Position numbers and translations under genes: made by a program. A DNA stretch of 64,000 nucleotides, taken from contig NZ_SSBL01000003.1 of assembly GCF_004795105.1 (NCBI RefSeq), forward strand, positions 310,001 to 374,000, read 5' to 3'. The stretch is from Streptomyces sp. A0642. GTDB lineage: Bacteria > Actinomycetota > Actinomycetes > Streptomycetales > Streptomycetaceae. Positions 17,058 to 28,081 of this stretch are shown one piece after another. How positions within the stretch are numbered: position 1 is the stretch's first letter; every line of letters begins with the position of its first letter. The notes beneath the pieces were generated by a model. That model did no database searches. It had not been told where the DNA came from and saw only the letters and a program-made list of their open reading frames with translations.

Positions 17058-17849
17058 ATGACATGTGACTCCCCACCTGAGACCACCGGATTCCTCCGCA
17101 CCCACCGTCTGCGCGCCACCGGCGCCGCGGGCGTCCTCCTGGCCGCGGCCCTGCTCACGGGCTGCGGCCAGGACAGCGGCGACAGCTCGACCGGCACCGC
17201 CACCTCGGAGGCCGCGCGCGCCGTCCCGGAGCGGACGGCCAGCGCGTCACCCAGCCCGAGCGCCGCCCTCACCGAGGACCAGACGGACCGCAAGGCACTG
17301 CTCGCCTCCACCAAGATCACCTTTGACAAGGCCATCACCAAGGCCGAGGGCGCCGTCAAGGGAAGCAAGCTGACCGAACTCAACCTGAAGGGGCCGGGGG
17401 AGGCGGACGACGACACGGACGCCAGTGCGAGCCCGAGCGCCAGTTCCTCGCCCTCCGCTGCCAGCGCCTCTCCCAGCGCTTCGGCCTCGGCGTCCACCGG
17501 CCCGGAGTGGGTCGCGTCCGTCGCCGTGAAGGACGGGACCGCGTACACGGTCCGTGTGGACGCGGTCTCGGGCAAGGTGCTCCAGTCCGTCGTGGACCAG
17601 GACCAGGACGCCGAGGACAAGAGCGCTACGGTCGACCGCCTCGCCAAGGCGACGCAGACGCCGCAGCAGGCGGCCAAGACCGCGACGGGCAACGCCAAGG
17701 GGAAGGTCACGTCCATCGACCTGGAGGACAATGACAAGAACGTCCTCACCTGGTCCGTCGATGTCGTCACCAAGGACTGGAACAAGACCACGATCGGTGT
17801 CGACGCGGCCAGCGGCGCCATCACCAGTCAGAAGGTCGATATCGACTGA
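17058..17849 (+). CDS. PepSY-domain lipoprotein
   Basis: A 263-residue exported lipoprotein: a hydrophobic signal ends in the lipobox LLTGC with the acylated Cys at 36. A Ser/Ala/Pro-rich spacer (about 120-150) separates two regions resembling PepSY domains, one near 75-115 and one near 155-262, with VRVDAVSGKVL and IGVDAASGAI as the repeated Asp-Ala-Gly turns. PepSY domains are thought to inhibit proteases or bind ligands in the cell envelope. It likely sits on the outer face of the membrane. A strong terminator shared with the convergent ABC gene follows. Confidence 0.82.
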   Translation: MTCDSPPETTGFLRTHRLRATGAAGVLLAAALLTGCGQDSGDSSTGTATSEAARAVPERTASASPSPSAALTEDQTDRKALLASTKITFDKAITKAEGAVKGSKLTELNLKGPGEADDDTDASASPSASSSPSAASASPSASASASTGPEWVASVAVKDGTAYTVRVDAVSGKVLQSVVDQDQDAEDKSATVDRLAKATQTPQQAAKTATGNAKGKVTSIDLEDNDKNVLTWSVDVVTKDWNKTTIGVDAASGAITSQKVDID

Positions 17850-17882
17850 TCTGTCCCCGTCCCCGGCACTCCACACCAGGCT

Positions 17883-17908
17883 GCCCTCGGTCCGCAAGGA
17901 CCGGGGGC
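17883..17908. terminator. Bidirectional terminator
   Basis: An 11-base stem (GCCCTCGGTCC with GGACCGGGGGC, one G-T pair) closed by a GCAA tetraloop, between the convergent lipoprotein and ABC transporter genes. Confidence 0.85.
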
Positions 17909-17918
17909 ACTCCCGCTT

Positions 17919-19829
17919 TCACTCCGCCCGGACGGACTCCGCGTGCGCCCCCTGCGTCTCCCCGGCCTCCGGAGCGGCGAACTGCGTCCGGTACAGCTCC
18001 TCGTACCGCCCGCCCGCGGCCAGCAGCTCGGCGTGGGTGCCGCGCTCCACCACCCGGCCCTCCTCGACGACGAGGATCAGATCGGCCGCCCGCACGGTCG
18101 ACAGCCGGTGCGCGATCACCACGGCGGTGCGCCCCTCCAGCGCCTCGGCGAGGGCCTCCTGCACCGCGGCCTCCGACGTGGAGTCGAGGTGCGCGGTCGC
18201 CTCGTCGAGGATGACCACGCGCTGGCGGGCCAGCAGCAGCCGGGCGATCGTCAGCCGCTGACGCTCCCCGCCGGAGAGCCGGTATCCGCGCTCGCCCACC
18301 ACCGTGTCCAGCCCGTCGGGCAGCGAGGCCACGAGTCCGTCCAGCCGGGAGCGCCGCAGCGCGTCCCAGATCTCGTCCTCGGTCGCGCCGGGCCGGGCCA
18401 GGGTCAGATTGGCGCGGACCGACTCGTGGAACAGGTGCCCGTCCTGAGTGACCATCCCGAGCGTCTCGCGAATCGACTCGGCGGTCAGGTCGCGCACATC
18501 GATGCCGGCCAGCCGCACGGCTCCCGAATCGGCGTCGTAGAGCCGGGGCAGCAACTGCGCGATCGTCGACTTGCCGGCTCCGGACGAGCCGACCAGGGCG
18601 ACCATCCGGCCGGGCTCGGCACGGAAGGACACCTCGTGCAGGACCTCCGTACCCCCGCGCGAGTCGAGGGTCGCCACCTCTTCGAGCGAGGCGAGCGAGA
18701 CCTTGTCGGCCGACGGATATCCGAAGGAGACGCCGTCGAACTCCACGGACACCGGACCCTCCGGCACCTTGCGCGCGTCCGGCTTCTCGACGATCAGAGG
18801 CTTCAGGTCGAGGATCTCGAAGACCCGCTCGAAGCTCACCAGCGCGCTCATCACCTCGACCCGGGCGCCCGCCAGCGCCGTCAGCGGGGCGTAGAGCCGG
18901 GTCAGCAGCAGGGCCAGGGACACGACGGCCCCCGGCTCCAGACTGCCGCGCAGCGCGTAGTAGCCGCCGAGCCCGTAGACCAGCGCCAGCGCCAGCGCGG
19001 AGACCAGGGTGAGCGCCGTGATGAACGTGGACTGGGCCATGGCCGTACGGATGCCGATGTCACGGACCCGGCTCGCCCGGGCGGCGAACTCGGCGGACTC
19101 GTCGGCGGGCCGGCCGAACAGCTTCACGAGCGTGGCGCCGGGGGCCGAGAACCGCTCCGTCATCTGCGTGCCCATGGCCGCGTTGTGTGCGGCCGCCTCG
19201 CGCTGCATCCGCGCCATGCGGGAGCCCATCCTGCGGGCCGGCACCACGAACACGGGCAGCAGGACGAGCGCGAGGAGGGTGATCTGCCAGGAGATGGTCA
19301 GCATCACCGTGAGCGTCAGCAGCAGGGTCACCAGGTTGGAGACCACTCCCGACAGGGTGTTGCTGAACGCCCGCTGCGCCCCGATCACGTCGTTGTTGAG
19401 GCGGCTCACCAAGGCCCCGGTGCGGGTGCGGGTGAAGAAGGCGACCGGCATCCGCTGGACATGGTCGAAGACGGCGGTACGCAGATCGAGGATCAGGCCC
19501 TCGCCCAGCGTGGCCGACAGCAGCCGGGTCAGCAGACCGAGCCCCGCCTCGGCCACCGCGATCACGGCGATCAGCAGCGCGAGCCGGGTGACCGTGCCGC
19601 TCTCCTTGCCCTGGACGATCGCATCGACCACCCGGCCGGCCAGCACCGGTGTGGCCACCGCCAGCAGCGCCATGACGACGCTCAGCAGCAGGAAGCGGTA
19701 CACCTCGCGGCGGCGCGGCCGGGCGAAGGAGGCGATCCGGCGCACGGTGGCCCGGGAGAACGGTCTGCGGTCCTGCTGGGCGTTCATCGCGCTGTGCAGC
19801 GATGACCACGCCGTGACTTCCATACTCAT
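17919..19829 (-). CDS. ABC exporter, fused membrane and ATPase domains
   Basis: A 636-residue half-transporter: six membrane helices in residues 40-310, then an ATPase domain with Walker A GSSGAGKST, signature LSGGE and Walker B RVVILDEAT. A roughly 20-residue insert precedes the ATPase core (VSLASLEEVATLDSRGGTE), a feature of some actinobacterial members. It probably works as a homodimer exporting a drug, lipid or redox-active compound. I start it at 19829, after GGAGGC; longer readings would cross the promoter. The promoter carries a SoxR-like box, and S. coelicolor SoxR is known to control an ABC transporter of this kind, so it may export redox-active metabolites. Confidence 0.88.
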   Translation of the reverse strand: MSMEVTAWSSLHSAMNAQQDRRPFSRATVRRIASFARPRRREVYRFLLLSVVMALLAVATPVLAGRVVDAIVQGKESGTVTRLALLIAVIAVAEAGLGLLTRLLSATLGEGLILDLRTAVFDHVQRMPVAFFTRTRTGALVSRLNNDVIGAQRAFSNTLSGVVSNLVTLLLTLTVMLTISWQITLLALVLLPVFVVPARRMGSRMARMQREAAAHNAAMGTQMTERFSAPGATLVKLFGRPADESAEFAARASRVRDIGIRTAMAQSTFITALTLVSALALALVYGLGGYYALRGSLEPGAVVSLALLLTRLYAPLTALAGARVEVMSALVSFERVFEILDLKPLIVEKPDARKVPEGPVSVEFDGVSFGYPSADKVSLASLEEVATLDSRGGTEVLHEVSFRAEPGRMVALVGSSGAGKSTIAQLLPRLYDADSGAVRLAGIDVRDLTAESIRETLGMVTQDGHLFHESVRANLTLARPGATEDEIWDALRRSRLDGLVASLPDGLDTVVGERGYRLSGGERQRLTIARLLLARQRVVILDEATAHLDSTSEAAVQEALAEALEGRTAVVIAHRLSTVRAADLILVVEEGRVVERGTHAELLAAGGRYEELYRTQFAAPEAGETQGAHAESVRAE

Positions 19830-19900
19830 GCGGTGCCTCCGGGGTGCGAAATTGCCTGTGCGGCTCCCGGTGGGCGGACACGGACCGGGGCGCAGGGAGA

Positions 19901-19931
19901 ACGGTATGAGCTCAAGCGGACTTGAGGTCAA
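19901..19931 (-). promoter_or_regulatory. SoxR-type promoter of the ABC exporter
   Basis: On the minus strand TTGACC (-35, 19926-19931) and TACCGT (-10, 19901-19906) are 19 bases apart, the long spacing of MerR-family promoters. Within the spacer lies CTCAAG-4-CTTGAG (19911-19926), a perfect inverted repeat. It matches the soxS operator CCTCAAGTTAACTTGAGG in nearly all conserved positions. A transcript would start near 19894, giving a leader of about 65 bases. Confidence 0.7.
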
Positions 19932-20114
19932 CAGCTTTCCCCGCGAGGGCGGCGGAAAGAACCGTGCCGAAGACCGGGAAGCGGCAAGAGCGCAGGTCGG
20001 CGGCGTGGACGCCCAAGAGCCGGTGCCCTCTGCGGACGCGCGGGAGCACCACGTAGAATCGGCCCCTGTTTCCGGCCGAGCGATGGCGAACACAACCGAT
20101 TGAGGCAGTGCGAC

Positions 20115-20276
20115 GTGAGTTTCACCGACAGTACCGAGGCACCGATCTACGCAGGACTCGTGGAAGAACACGGGGATGTGGTGGCCGAGGTGCGGCGGGT
20201 GGCCGAGGAGACGCTGCGCGAGGCCGACCTGGCGATCGACTTCAGTGACGTGCACAGGGCAGCGGCGTACCGGTAA
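20115..20276 (+). CDS. Small hypothetical protein, 53 residues
   Basis: A GTG-started frame reading MSFTDSTEAPIYAGLVEEHG and continuing with VVAEVRRVAEETLREADLAI before TAA. It is highly acidic, strongly helical and has good Streptomyces codon use. I recall similar short proteins in the genus but not a function. The gene sits between the SoxR-type promoter and the SpoIIE gene. The stretch 20277-20494 after it holds no further gene that I can see. Confidence 0.55.
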   Translation: MSFTDSTEAPIYAGLVEEHGDVVAEVRRVAEETLREADLAIDFSDVHRAAAYR

Positions 20277-20494
20277 CGGCCGCGGGAGCGCCGCGCGGGG
20301 CCGCTGCCGCCCCGGCGGCCAAGCGGTGATCCCCGCCGCCGGACGCACCCGTACGCGCCGCCTCGGGGTCCTTCCCGCCCCGCCTCACACCCCTCACCGG
20401 CCACCTGGTCTCCCGCCTCGCGGAGGCCGCGGCCCCCCGTGTCCCGCCGCCGTCACGACCTCTCGTACTGCGGACCCGGCTCTCCCGTCGGAGC

Positions 20495-22357
20495 ATGGAA
20501 CGGACAGTCGGCGAGGACATCGGGACGAAGGGATGCCGGATGGGTGGTGAACGGCATGAGCCGCCGCCGGACGGGTTCGAGGCCGAGCTGGACCAGATCG
20601 AAGCCCTGAACCGTCTGGAAACCCCCCGCCCGGGCCCTCCGGGGCGGGAGGTGCCCGACGGCACGGCCGAGGAGGCCCGACAGCGCGATTCCCTGCTGCT
20701 GTCCGCCGGGCACGCCCTCGCCGACGCCGACTCCCTCGACGAGGCGCTGAAGCTGGTGGCGGCCCTGTACACCCCAGAATTTCCGCTGGACGGCCAGGTC
20801 GTGTTCAGTGTCGCCGAGGGAACCCTGATCGCCCTGGGGCAGCACGGCTTCCGTCCGGGGGGAGCCGACCGCGGGTTCCGGATGCCGATGACGACCGGCT
20901 ATCCGGCCGCGGAGGTCGCCAGAACCGGGCGGTCCGTGTACCTCGCCTCCAAGGAGGAGTACCGTCGCCGCTTCCCGGCGACCTGGCACACGTCCGCCCG
21001 TGAGAACCGCGAGGCGTGGGCCTTCCTCCCGCTCGTGACCGCCGGCCGGGTCACCGGAGTCTGGCTGACGGCGTTCCGCGCACCGGTGGCGTTCAGCTCG
21101 GCGGAGCGTGCGCTGCTGACCGCGACCGGGCGGATGATCGCCCAGGTGCTGGAACGCGCCAGGGCCAGCCGGGCCGAACTGGAACTCTCCCGCGGCCTGC
21201 GCCGCAGCATGCGCACCGACGGCCCGGCACTCACGGGCCTGAGCGTGGCCACGCGCTACGTGCCGACCGGCGGCGGCCTCATGGTCGGCGGCGACTGGTA
21301 CGACAGCATCGACCTGCCCAACGGCCGGCTGGCCCTCGTCATCGGCGACGTCCAGGGACACGACGTGCACGCCGCGGGCCTGATGGCCCAACTGCGTACC
21401 GCCGTGCACGCCTACGCCGCCGAAGGGCACGGCCCGGACGCCGTACTGGCACGGGCCTCACGCTTCCTGACCACCCTCGACGAGGACCGGTTCGCCACCT
21501 GCCTCTACATCGAGGCCGACCCGTCCACCGGCGACCTGCACATCGCACGCGCCGGACATCCGCACCCGGTCCTGCGCACCCCCGACGGCACCTGTCTGAT
21601 CAAGCACGTCAGCGGCGGCCTGCCGCTGGGCCTGATGCCCGGCGAGGAGGACTACCCCGTCGACATCGTGCGCCTGCACGACGACGAGGTGCTCATGCTG
21701 TGCACGGACGGGCTGATCGAGAACGGCGGCCACGACATGTACACCGGCTGGGTCCGGGTCCGCGACGCGTTCTCGCCGGGTCCCGTCGAGGACCTGGAAG
21801 GGATGGCCGACCGGCTCATGGCGTCCGTGCTCGGCCGCGAACCGGGTGCCCCGGAGGGCGACACCGCGCGGGACGGCGACGACATCGCCCTGCTGCTCCT
21901 GCGCAGGGACCCCGGAAGGCGACGGGCCGAGGTGAGCCGGCGCCAGCTGATGCTGACGGTGGGCCAGGACCAGGGCGAGGGGCTCGCCGAGGCCCGCGCC
22001 GAACTGAAGGCGCTGCTGCACGACTGGGCGCGGCCGGACCAGGTGGACACCGCGGTGCTCCTGGCGACCGAACTCCTCGGCAACGTGCTCGTCCACACCG
22101 ACCAGGACGGCGCCCTCAACGCGTACGTCACCGGGGAGACCGGCGAGCGCCGGCTGCTCGTCGAGGTCATGGACCGCGGCGACGAGCTGCCCCACCAGCG
22201 GACCCCCGGCGAACTCGCCTCCTCCGGGCGCGGGCTGATGCTCCTCGACATCCTGGCCGACCAGTGGGGCGTGCGCCCCGAACCCGAGGGCAAGACAGCC
22301 TGGTTCGCGCTCACCGAGGCGTCCCCGGCGGACGCCGGCGACACCGCGACGGCCTGA
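20495..22357 (+). CDS. GAF-SpoIIE phosphatase with C-terminal histidine-kinase-like ATPase
   Basis: A 620-residue cytoplasmic regulator. Residues about 75-235 form a GAF-like sensor; 255-470 a PP2C/SpoIIE phosphatase with GGDWYDSIDLPNG and VIGDVQGHD holding the metal-binding Asp residues; about 485-610 an anti-sigma-type ATPase domain (LLATELLGNVLVHT, then SSGRGLMLLDI). Such proteins dephosphorylate anti-sigma antagonists and can also bind sigma factors, so this fuses RsbU- and RsbW-like activities. The ATG at 20495 is one choice; an ATG at 20540 has a better site (GAAGGG). No sigma factor or antagonist gene is beside it. A second protein of this layout is at 61133-63349. Confidence 0.87.
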   Translation: MERTVGEDIGTKGCRMGGERHEPPPDGFEAELDQIEALNRLETPRPGPPGREVPDGTAEEARQRDSLLLSAGHALADADSLDEALKLVAALYTPEFPLDGQVVFSVAEGTLIALGQHGFRPGGADRGFRMPMTTGYPAAEVARTGRSVYLASKEEYRRRFPATWHTSARENREAWAFLPLVTAGRVTGVWLTAFRAPVAFSSAERALLTATGRMIAQVLERARASRAELELSRGLRRSMRTDGPALTGLSVATRYVPTGGGLMVGGDWYDSIDLPNGRLALVIGDVQGHDVHAAGLMAQLRTAVHAYAAEGHGPDAVLARASRFLTTLDEDRFATCLYIEADPSTGDLHIARAGHPHPVLRTPDGTCLIKHVSGGLPLGLMPGEEDYPVDIVRLHDDEVLMLCTDGLIENGGHDMYTGWVRVRDAFSPGPVEDLEGMADRLMASVLGREPGAPEGDTARDGDDIALLLLRRDPGRRRAEVSRRQLMLTVGQDQGEGLAEARAELKALLHDWARPDQVDTAVLLATELLGNVLVHTDQDGALNAYVTGETGERRLLVEVMDRGDELPHQRTPGELASSGRGLMLLDILADQWGVRPEPEGKTAWFALTEASPADAGDTATA

Positions 22358-25051
<2,694 letters not shown>

Positions 25052-25059
25052 CCGCCTCG

Positions 25060-25083
25060 GGGGGCTGTCCGAAGACAGCCCCC
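25060..25083 (+). terminator. Terminator after GH9 cellulase
   Basis: A perfect 10-base stem (GGGGGCTGTC with GACAGCCCCC) closed by a CGAA tetraloop, starting nine bases after the stop. Confidence 0.88.
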
Positions 25084-25271
25084 TTCGGGCCCGGGGGAGG
25101 CCCAGGCGCGTGAGGAAGGGACCGCCGCAGCCCGTTTCCTGCCGGCAATCACGTCGTAACACGCCCTCCCTACCGTCGTTCGCACACCGGTCATGGCTGC
25201 AACGGCCGGTGCGTGACCGGCATCCTCCGGTGCGAACCAGCCATCTTCCACCACGTATTGAGGGAGGAACG

Positions 25272-26714
25272 ATGGCCGAGGACACGCACGCCTCCGGGCA
25301 GTGGCCCGGGCCCCGCTCGGGGATGAGCACGGACACCGGACCGCATTCCGCCGCACCGCCTGCACCGCACCCCGTGGACGTTCGCCCTCCGCTGCACCGC
25401 ATGGTGCCGCTGAGCCTCCAGCATCTGCTCGTGAGCTATGCGGGCATGGCGACCATGCCCCTGCTCGTGGGTGTCGCGCTCGACCTGCCCGAGGACCGCA
25501 TCCGGCTCCTCGTCAGCGCCAATCTGCTGGTCAGCGGGTTGGCGACGCTCCTGCAGACGCTGGGAGTCGCCTGGCTCGGGGCCCGGCTCCCCCTCGTCAT
25601 GGGCTCGACGTTCACGGCGATCACCCCCGCCGTGCTGATCGGCCGGGAGCACGGACTGGCAGCCGTCTTCGGCGCCACGATCGTCGCCGGAGTAATGACC
25701 CTGGCCCTCGCGCCGTGGTTCGGGCGCTGTCTCCACCTCTTTCCCCCGCTGGTCACCGGCACGGTGATCGCGGTCATCGGGTTCTCGCTCGTTCCCTCGG
25801 CGGCCGGCCTCATCACGGGACCGGGGGGCGGCGGTGGGGGCGGTGGCGCCAAGGCGCTGGCGCTCGCCGTGGCGACCGTCGCCCTGGTCGTGCTGATCGA
25901 ACGGCTCGCACCCCCCGCCTTCGCCCGCCTGTCCGTGCTCATCGGACTGGCCGCGGGCACCCTGCTCGCCGTCCCCCTCGGGCTGTTCGACGGTTCCGCG
26001 GTCGGCGCGGCCGGAGCCGTGGCGGTGCCCGATCCCACCGCCTTCGGCGCTCCCGCCTTCGTCGTGCCCGCGATCATCGCGATGCTCGTCGTCCAGCTCG
26101 TCAACATGGTCGAGTCGGTCGGCGACACCCTCGCCGTCGGCCAGATCGCCGGGCGCGGTGACGACCCGGAGACCGTCGTGCGGGCGCTGCGCGCCGACGG
26201 TGCGGCGACCGTCGTCTCGGGCGGGCTGTCCTCCTTCCCCATCGTGACCTTCGGCCAGTCCGTCGGGCTCGTCAGCGTGACCGGAGTGATGAGCCGGCAC
26301 GTCGTGGCGCTGTCCGGTGCGCTGATGGTCCTTCTCGCCTTCGTGCCCACACTCGGCGCGGTCGTGGCCGCGGTGCCCGGGCCGGTCCTCGGCGGGGTGT
26401 CGCTCGTGATGTTCGGCACGGTCGGAGCCGTCGGCCTCCGGATCCTCGGGCGGGCGGACCTCTCGGACGGGCGGAATCTGCTGACCGTGGCACTGGCCTT
26501 CGGGCTCGGCATGATCCCGGTCGGCTCACCCGACTTCTACGCGGGGCTTCCCCCGTACCTGCGCACCGTCCTGGACAGCGGCATCGCGGTGACGGGCCTG
26601 GCCGCCTTCGCCCTGAACCTCCTCTTCCACCACACCCCCCGGCGGACCGGGGGCCGCGCCACCGCGGCGCCCGGTCCGCGCAGCGGAACCGCCTCGGGAA
26701 AGGGCCTCGCCTGA
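25272..26714 (+). CDS. NCS2-type nucleobase permease
   Basis: A 480-residue protein with about 12-14 hydrophobic segments. Markers of the xanthine/uracil permease family include LQHLLVSYAGMATMPLLVG in helix one and NMVESVGDTLAVGQIAG in the substrate site around helix eight to ten. It imports a purine or pyrimidine base, or urate-like compound, with protons or sodium. The ATG follows AGGGAGGA. A run of eight Gly codons near residue 184 is a likely slippery tract. It overlaps the next gene by one base (TGATG), so transport and deamination of the same compound are coupled. Codon use is normal. Confidence 0.88.
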   Translation: MAEDTHASGQWPGPRSGMSTDTGPHSAAPPAPHPVDVRPPLHRMVPLSLQHLLVSYAGMATMPLLVGVALDLPEDRIRLLVSANLLVSGLATLLQTLGVAWLGARLPLVMGSTFTAITPAVLIGREHGLAAVFGATIVAGVMTLALAPWFGRCLHLFPPLVTGTVIAVIGFSLVPSAAGLITGPGGGGGGGGAKALALAVATVALVVLIERLAPPAFARLSVLIGLAAGTLLAVPLGLFDGSAVGAAGAVAVPDPTAFGAPAFVVPAIIAMLVVQLVNMVESVGDTLAVGQIAGRGDDPETVVRALRADGAATVVSGGLSSFPIVTFGQSVGLVSVTGVMSRHVVALSGALMVLLAFVPTLGAVVAAVPGPVLGGVSLVMFGTVGAVGLRILGRADLSDGRNLLTVALAFGLGMIPVGSPDFYAGLPPYLRTVLDSGIAVTGLAAFALNLLFHHTPRRTGGRATAAPGPRSGTASGKGLA

Positions 26715-28036
26715 TGCGTATCGACACGATCGTGAACGCCACGGTGTGGAGCGGCGGGACCTGGACGGCGGACCAGGACGTGCACCTGGTGGACGGCCGG
26801 GTCGACGCCGTGGCGCCCGCGGGGACCCGGCACCGGGGCGCCGAGGTGCTGGACGCGGCCGGCGGCCATCTGGTGCCGGGAATGGTGAACACCCACACTC
26901 ATCTGTACCAGGCGGGCCTGCGCGGAATCGGCGAGGGCATGCCGCTGCTGACCTGGCTGCGCACGGTCGGTGAGGAGACCGTGGCGCTCACCCCCGAGCG
27001 GGCGTACGCCGCGGCCGCCGCCGCCGCGACGGAGGCGTTGCGCAGCGGCACGACCACCCTCGTCGAGCACATGTGGCCCCACCGGTCCACGGAGGTGCAC
27101 ACCGCGGTACTGCGGGCCCTGCACGACACGGGGATCCGTGCCGTGCTGTGCAGGGGCGTCGCCGACCGGGCCGACGTCACGCGGAAATGGGGCTTCGATC
27201 CCCGTCTCGTGCAGCCGCTGGACGAGATCTTCGCCCACACCGACGAGCTGGCCGCCGAGGCGGCCGCCCCCGGCGGCGGCCGCGTATCGATGGGCCTCGC
27301 CGTGCCCAACCCGCGCAGTCTCACCCCAGCCGGAATGCGCGAGGTGCGCGCCTACGCGGACGCACGCGAACTGCCCGTCTCCCTCCATCTGCTGGAGACC
27401 GCGACGGACGATCTGATGTGCCGGGAACACGCCGGGACGGGAGCCGTCGACTATCTGGAGCGTGCCGGATTCCTGTGGGACCGCCTGCTCGCCGTGCACT
27501 GCGTGGAGCTGGACGCGACGGGCCGGGCGACGCTCGCCCGCCACGGCGTCGGCGTCTCGTACAACCCGCTCAGCAACATGCGGCTGGGCAGCGGAGTCGC
27601 GCCCGTGCCCGCCATGCGGGAGGCGGGGCTGCGGGTGGGGCTGGGCGTGGACGGGGCGGCGAGCAACGACACCCAGGACATCCTGGAGGCGATGCGCATG
27701 GGCGCGTACCTCCAGCGCGCGGTGCACAAGCGGTCCGACCTCCTCGGCTTCGAGGAGATGATGTCGATCGCCGTCGACGGCGCCAACGAGGTGCTGGGAC
27801 TCGAACCACGTCCGGCGGGCGTCGTGCCGGGCATCCAGGCCGACCTCGTCCTGCACCGCTTCGACCGCGACTACGCGTGCCTTCCCGTGCACGACCCCGG
27901 AGCCACGCTGCTGACCTGCGCCGGAAGCCGCACCGTCGACACGGTGATGGTGGCGGGCGAAGCGCTGGTGAGCGGCGGGCAGAGCCTGCGCCTCACCGAC
28001 GCCTTCCTCACCCGGGAGCTGCTGCGCACGCGGTAG
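26714..28036 (+). CDS. Amidohydrolase, 8-oxoguanine deaminase-like
   Basis: A 440-residue metal-dependent hydrolase of the TIM-barrel amidohydrolase superfamily. Visible metal ligands are THTH near residue 61, a later His in SLHLLETATD, another in LLAVHCVELD and the Asp in GVDGAASND. The VDGxASND signature is shared with 8-oxoguanine deaminases and triazine-type hydrolases, so a deaminase of an aromatic heterocycle is likely. It lies in a translationally coupled operon with a nucleobase permease and a 2OG-Fe(II) oxygenase. The exact base (oxidised purine, pyrimidine or analogue) cannot be read from the sequence. Cytoplasmic; no signal peptide. Confidence 0.85.
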   Translation: MRIDTIVNATVWSGGTWTADQDVHLVDGRVDAVAPAGTRHRGAEVLDAAGGHLVPGMVNTHTHLYQAGLRGIGEGMPLLTWLRTVGEETVALTPERAYAAAAAAATEALRSGTTTLVEHMWPHRSTEVHTAVLRALHDTGIRAVLCRGVADRADVTRKWGFDPRLVQPLDEIFAHTDELAAEAAAPGGGRVSMGLAVPNPRSLTPAGMREVRAYADARELPVSLHLLETATDDLMCREHAGTGAVDYLERAGFLWDRLLAVHCVELDATGRATLARHGVGVSYNPLSNMRLGSGVAPVPAMREAGLRVGLGVDGAASNDTQDILEAMRMGAYLQRAVHKRSDLLGFEEMMSIAVDGANEVLGLEPRPAGVVPGIQADLVLHRFDRDYACLPVHDPGATLLTCAGSRTVDTVMVAGEALVSGGQSLRLTDAFLTRELLRTR

Positions 28037-28081
28037 TCCGTGCGGCACGCCCCTCCCGGGACGACTGACACAGGAGAACAG

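Noticed and set aside
25140..25200. GlnR-like nitrogen-control site before the nucleobase permease
   Set aside because: GTAAC-like pieces are present but spacing and the second half do not fit the consensus.
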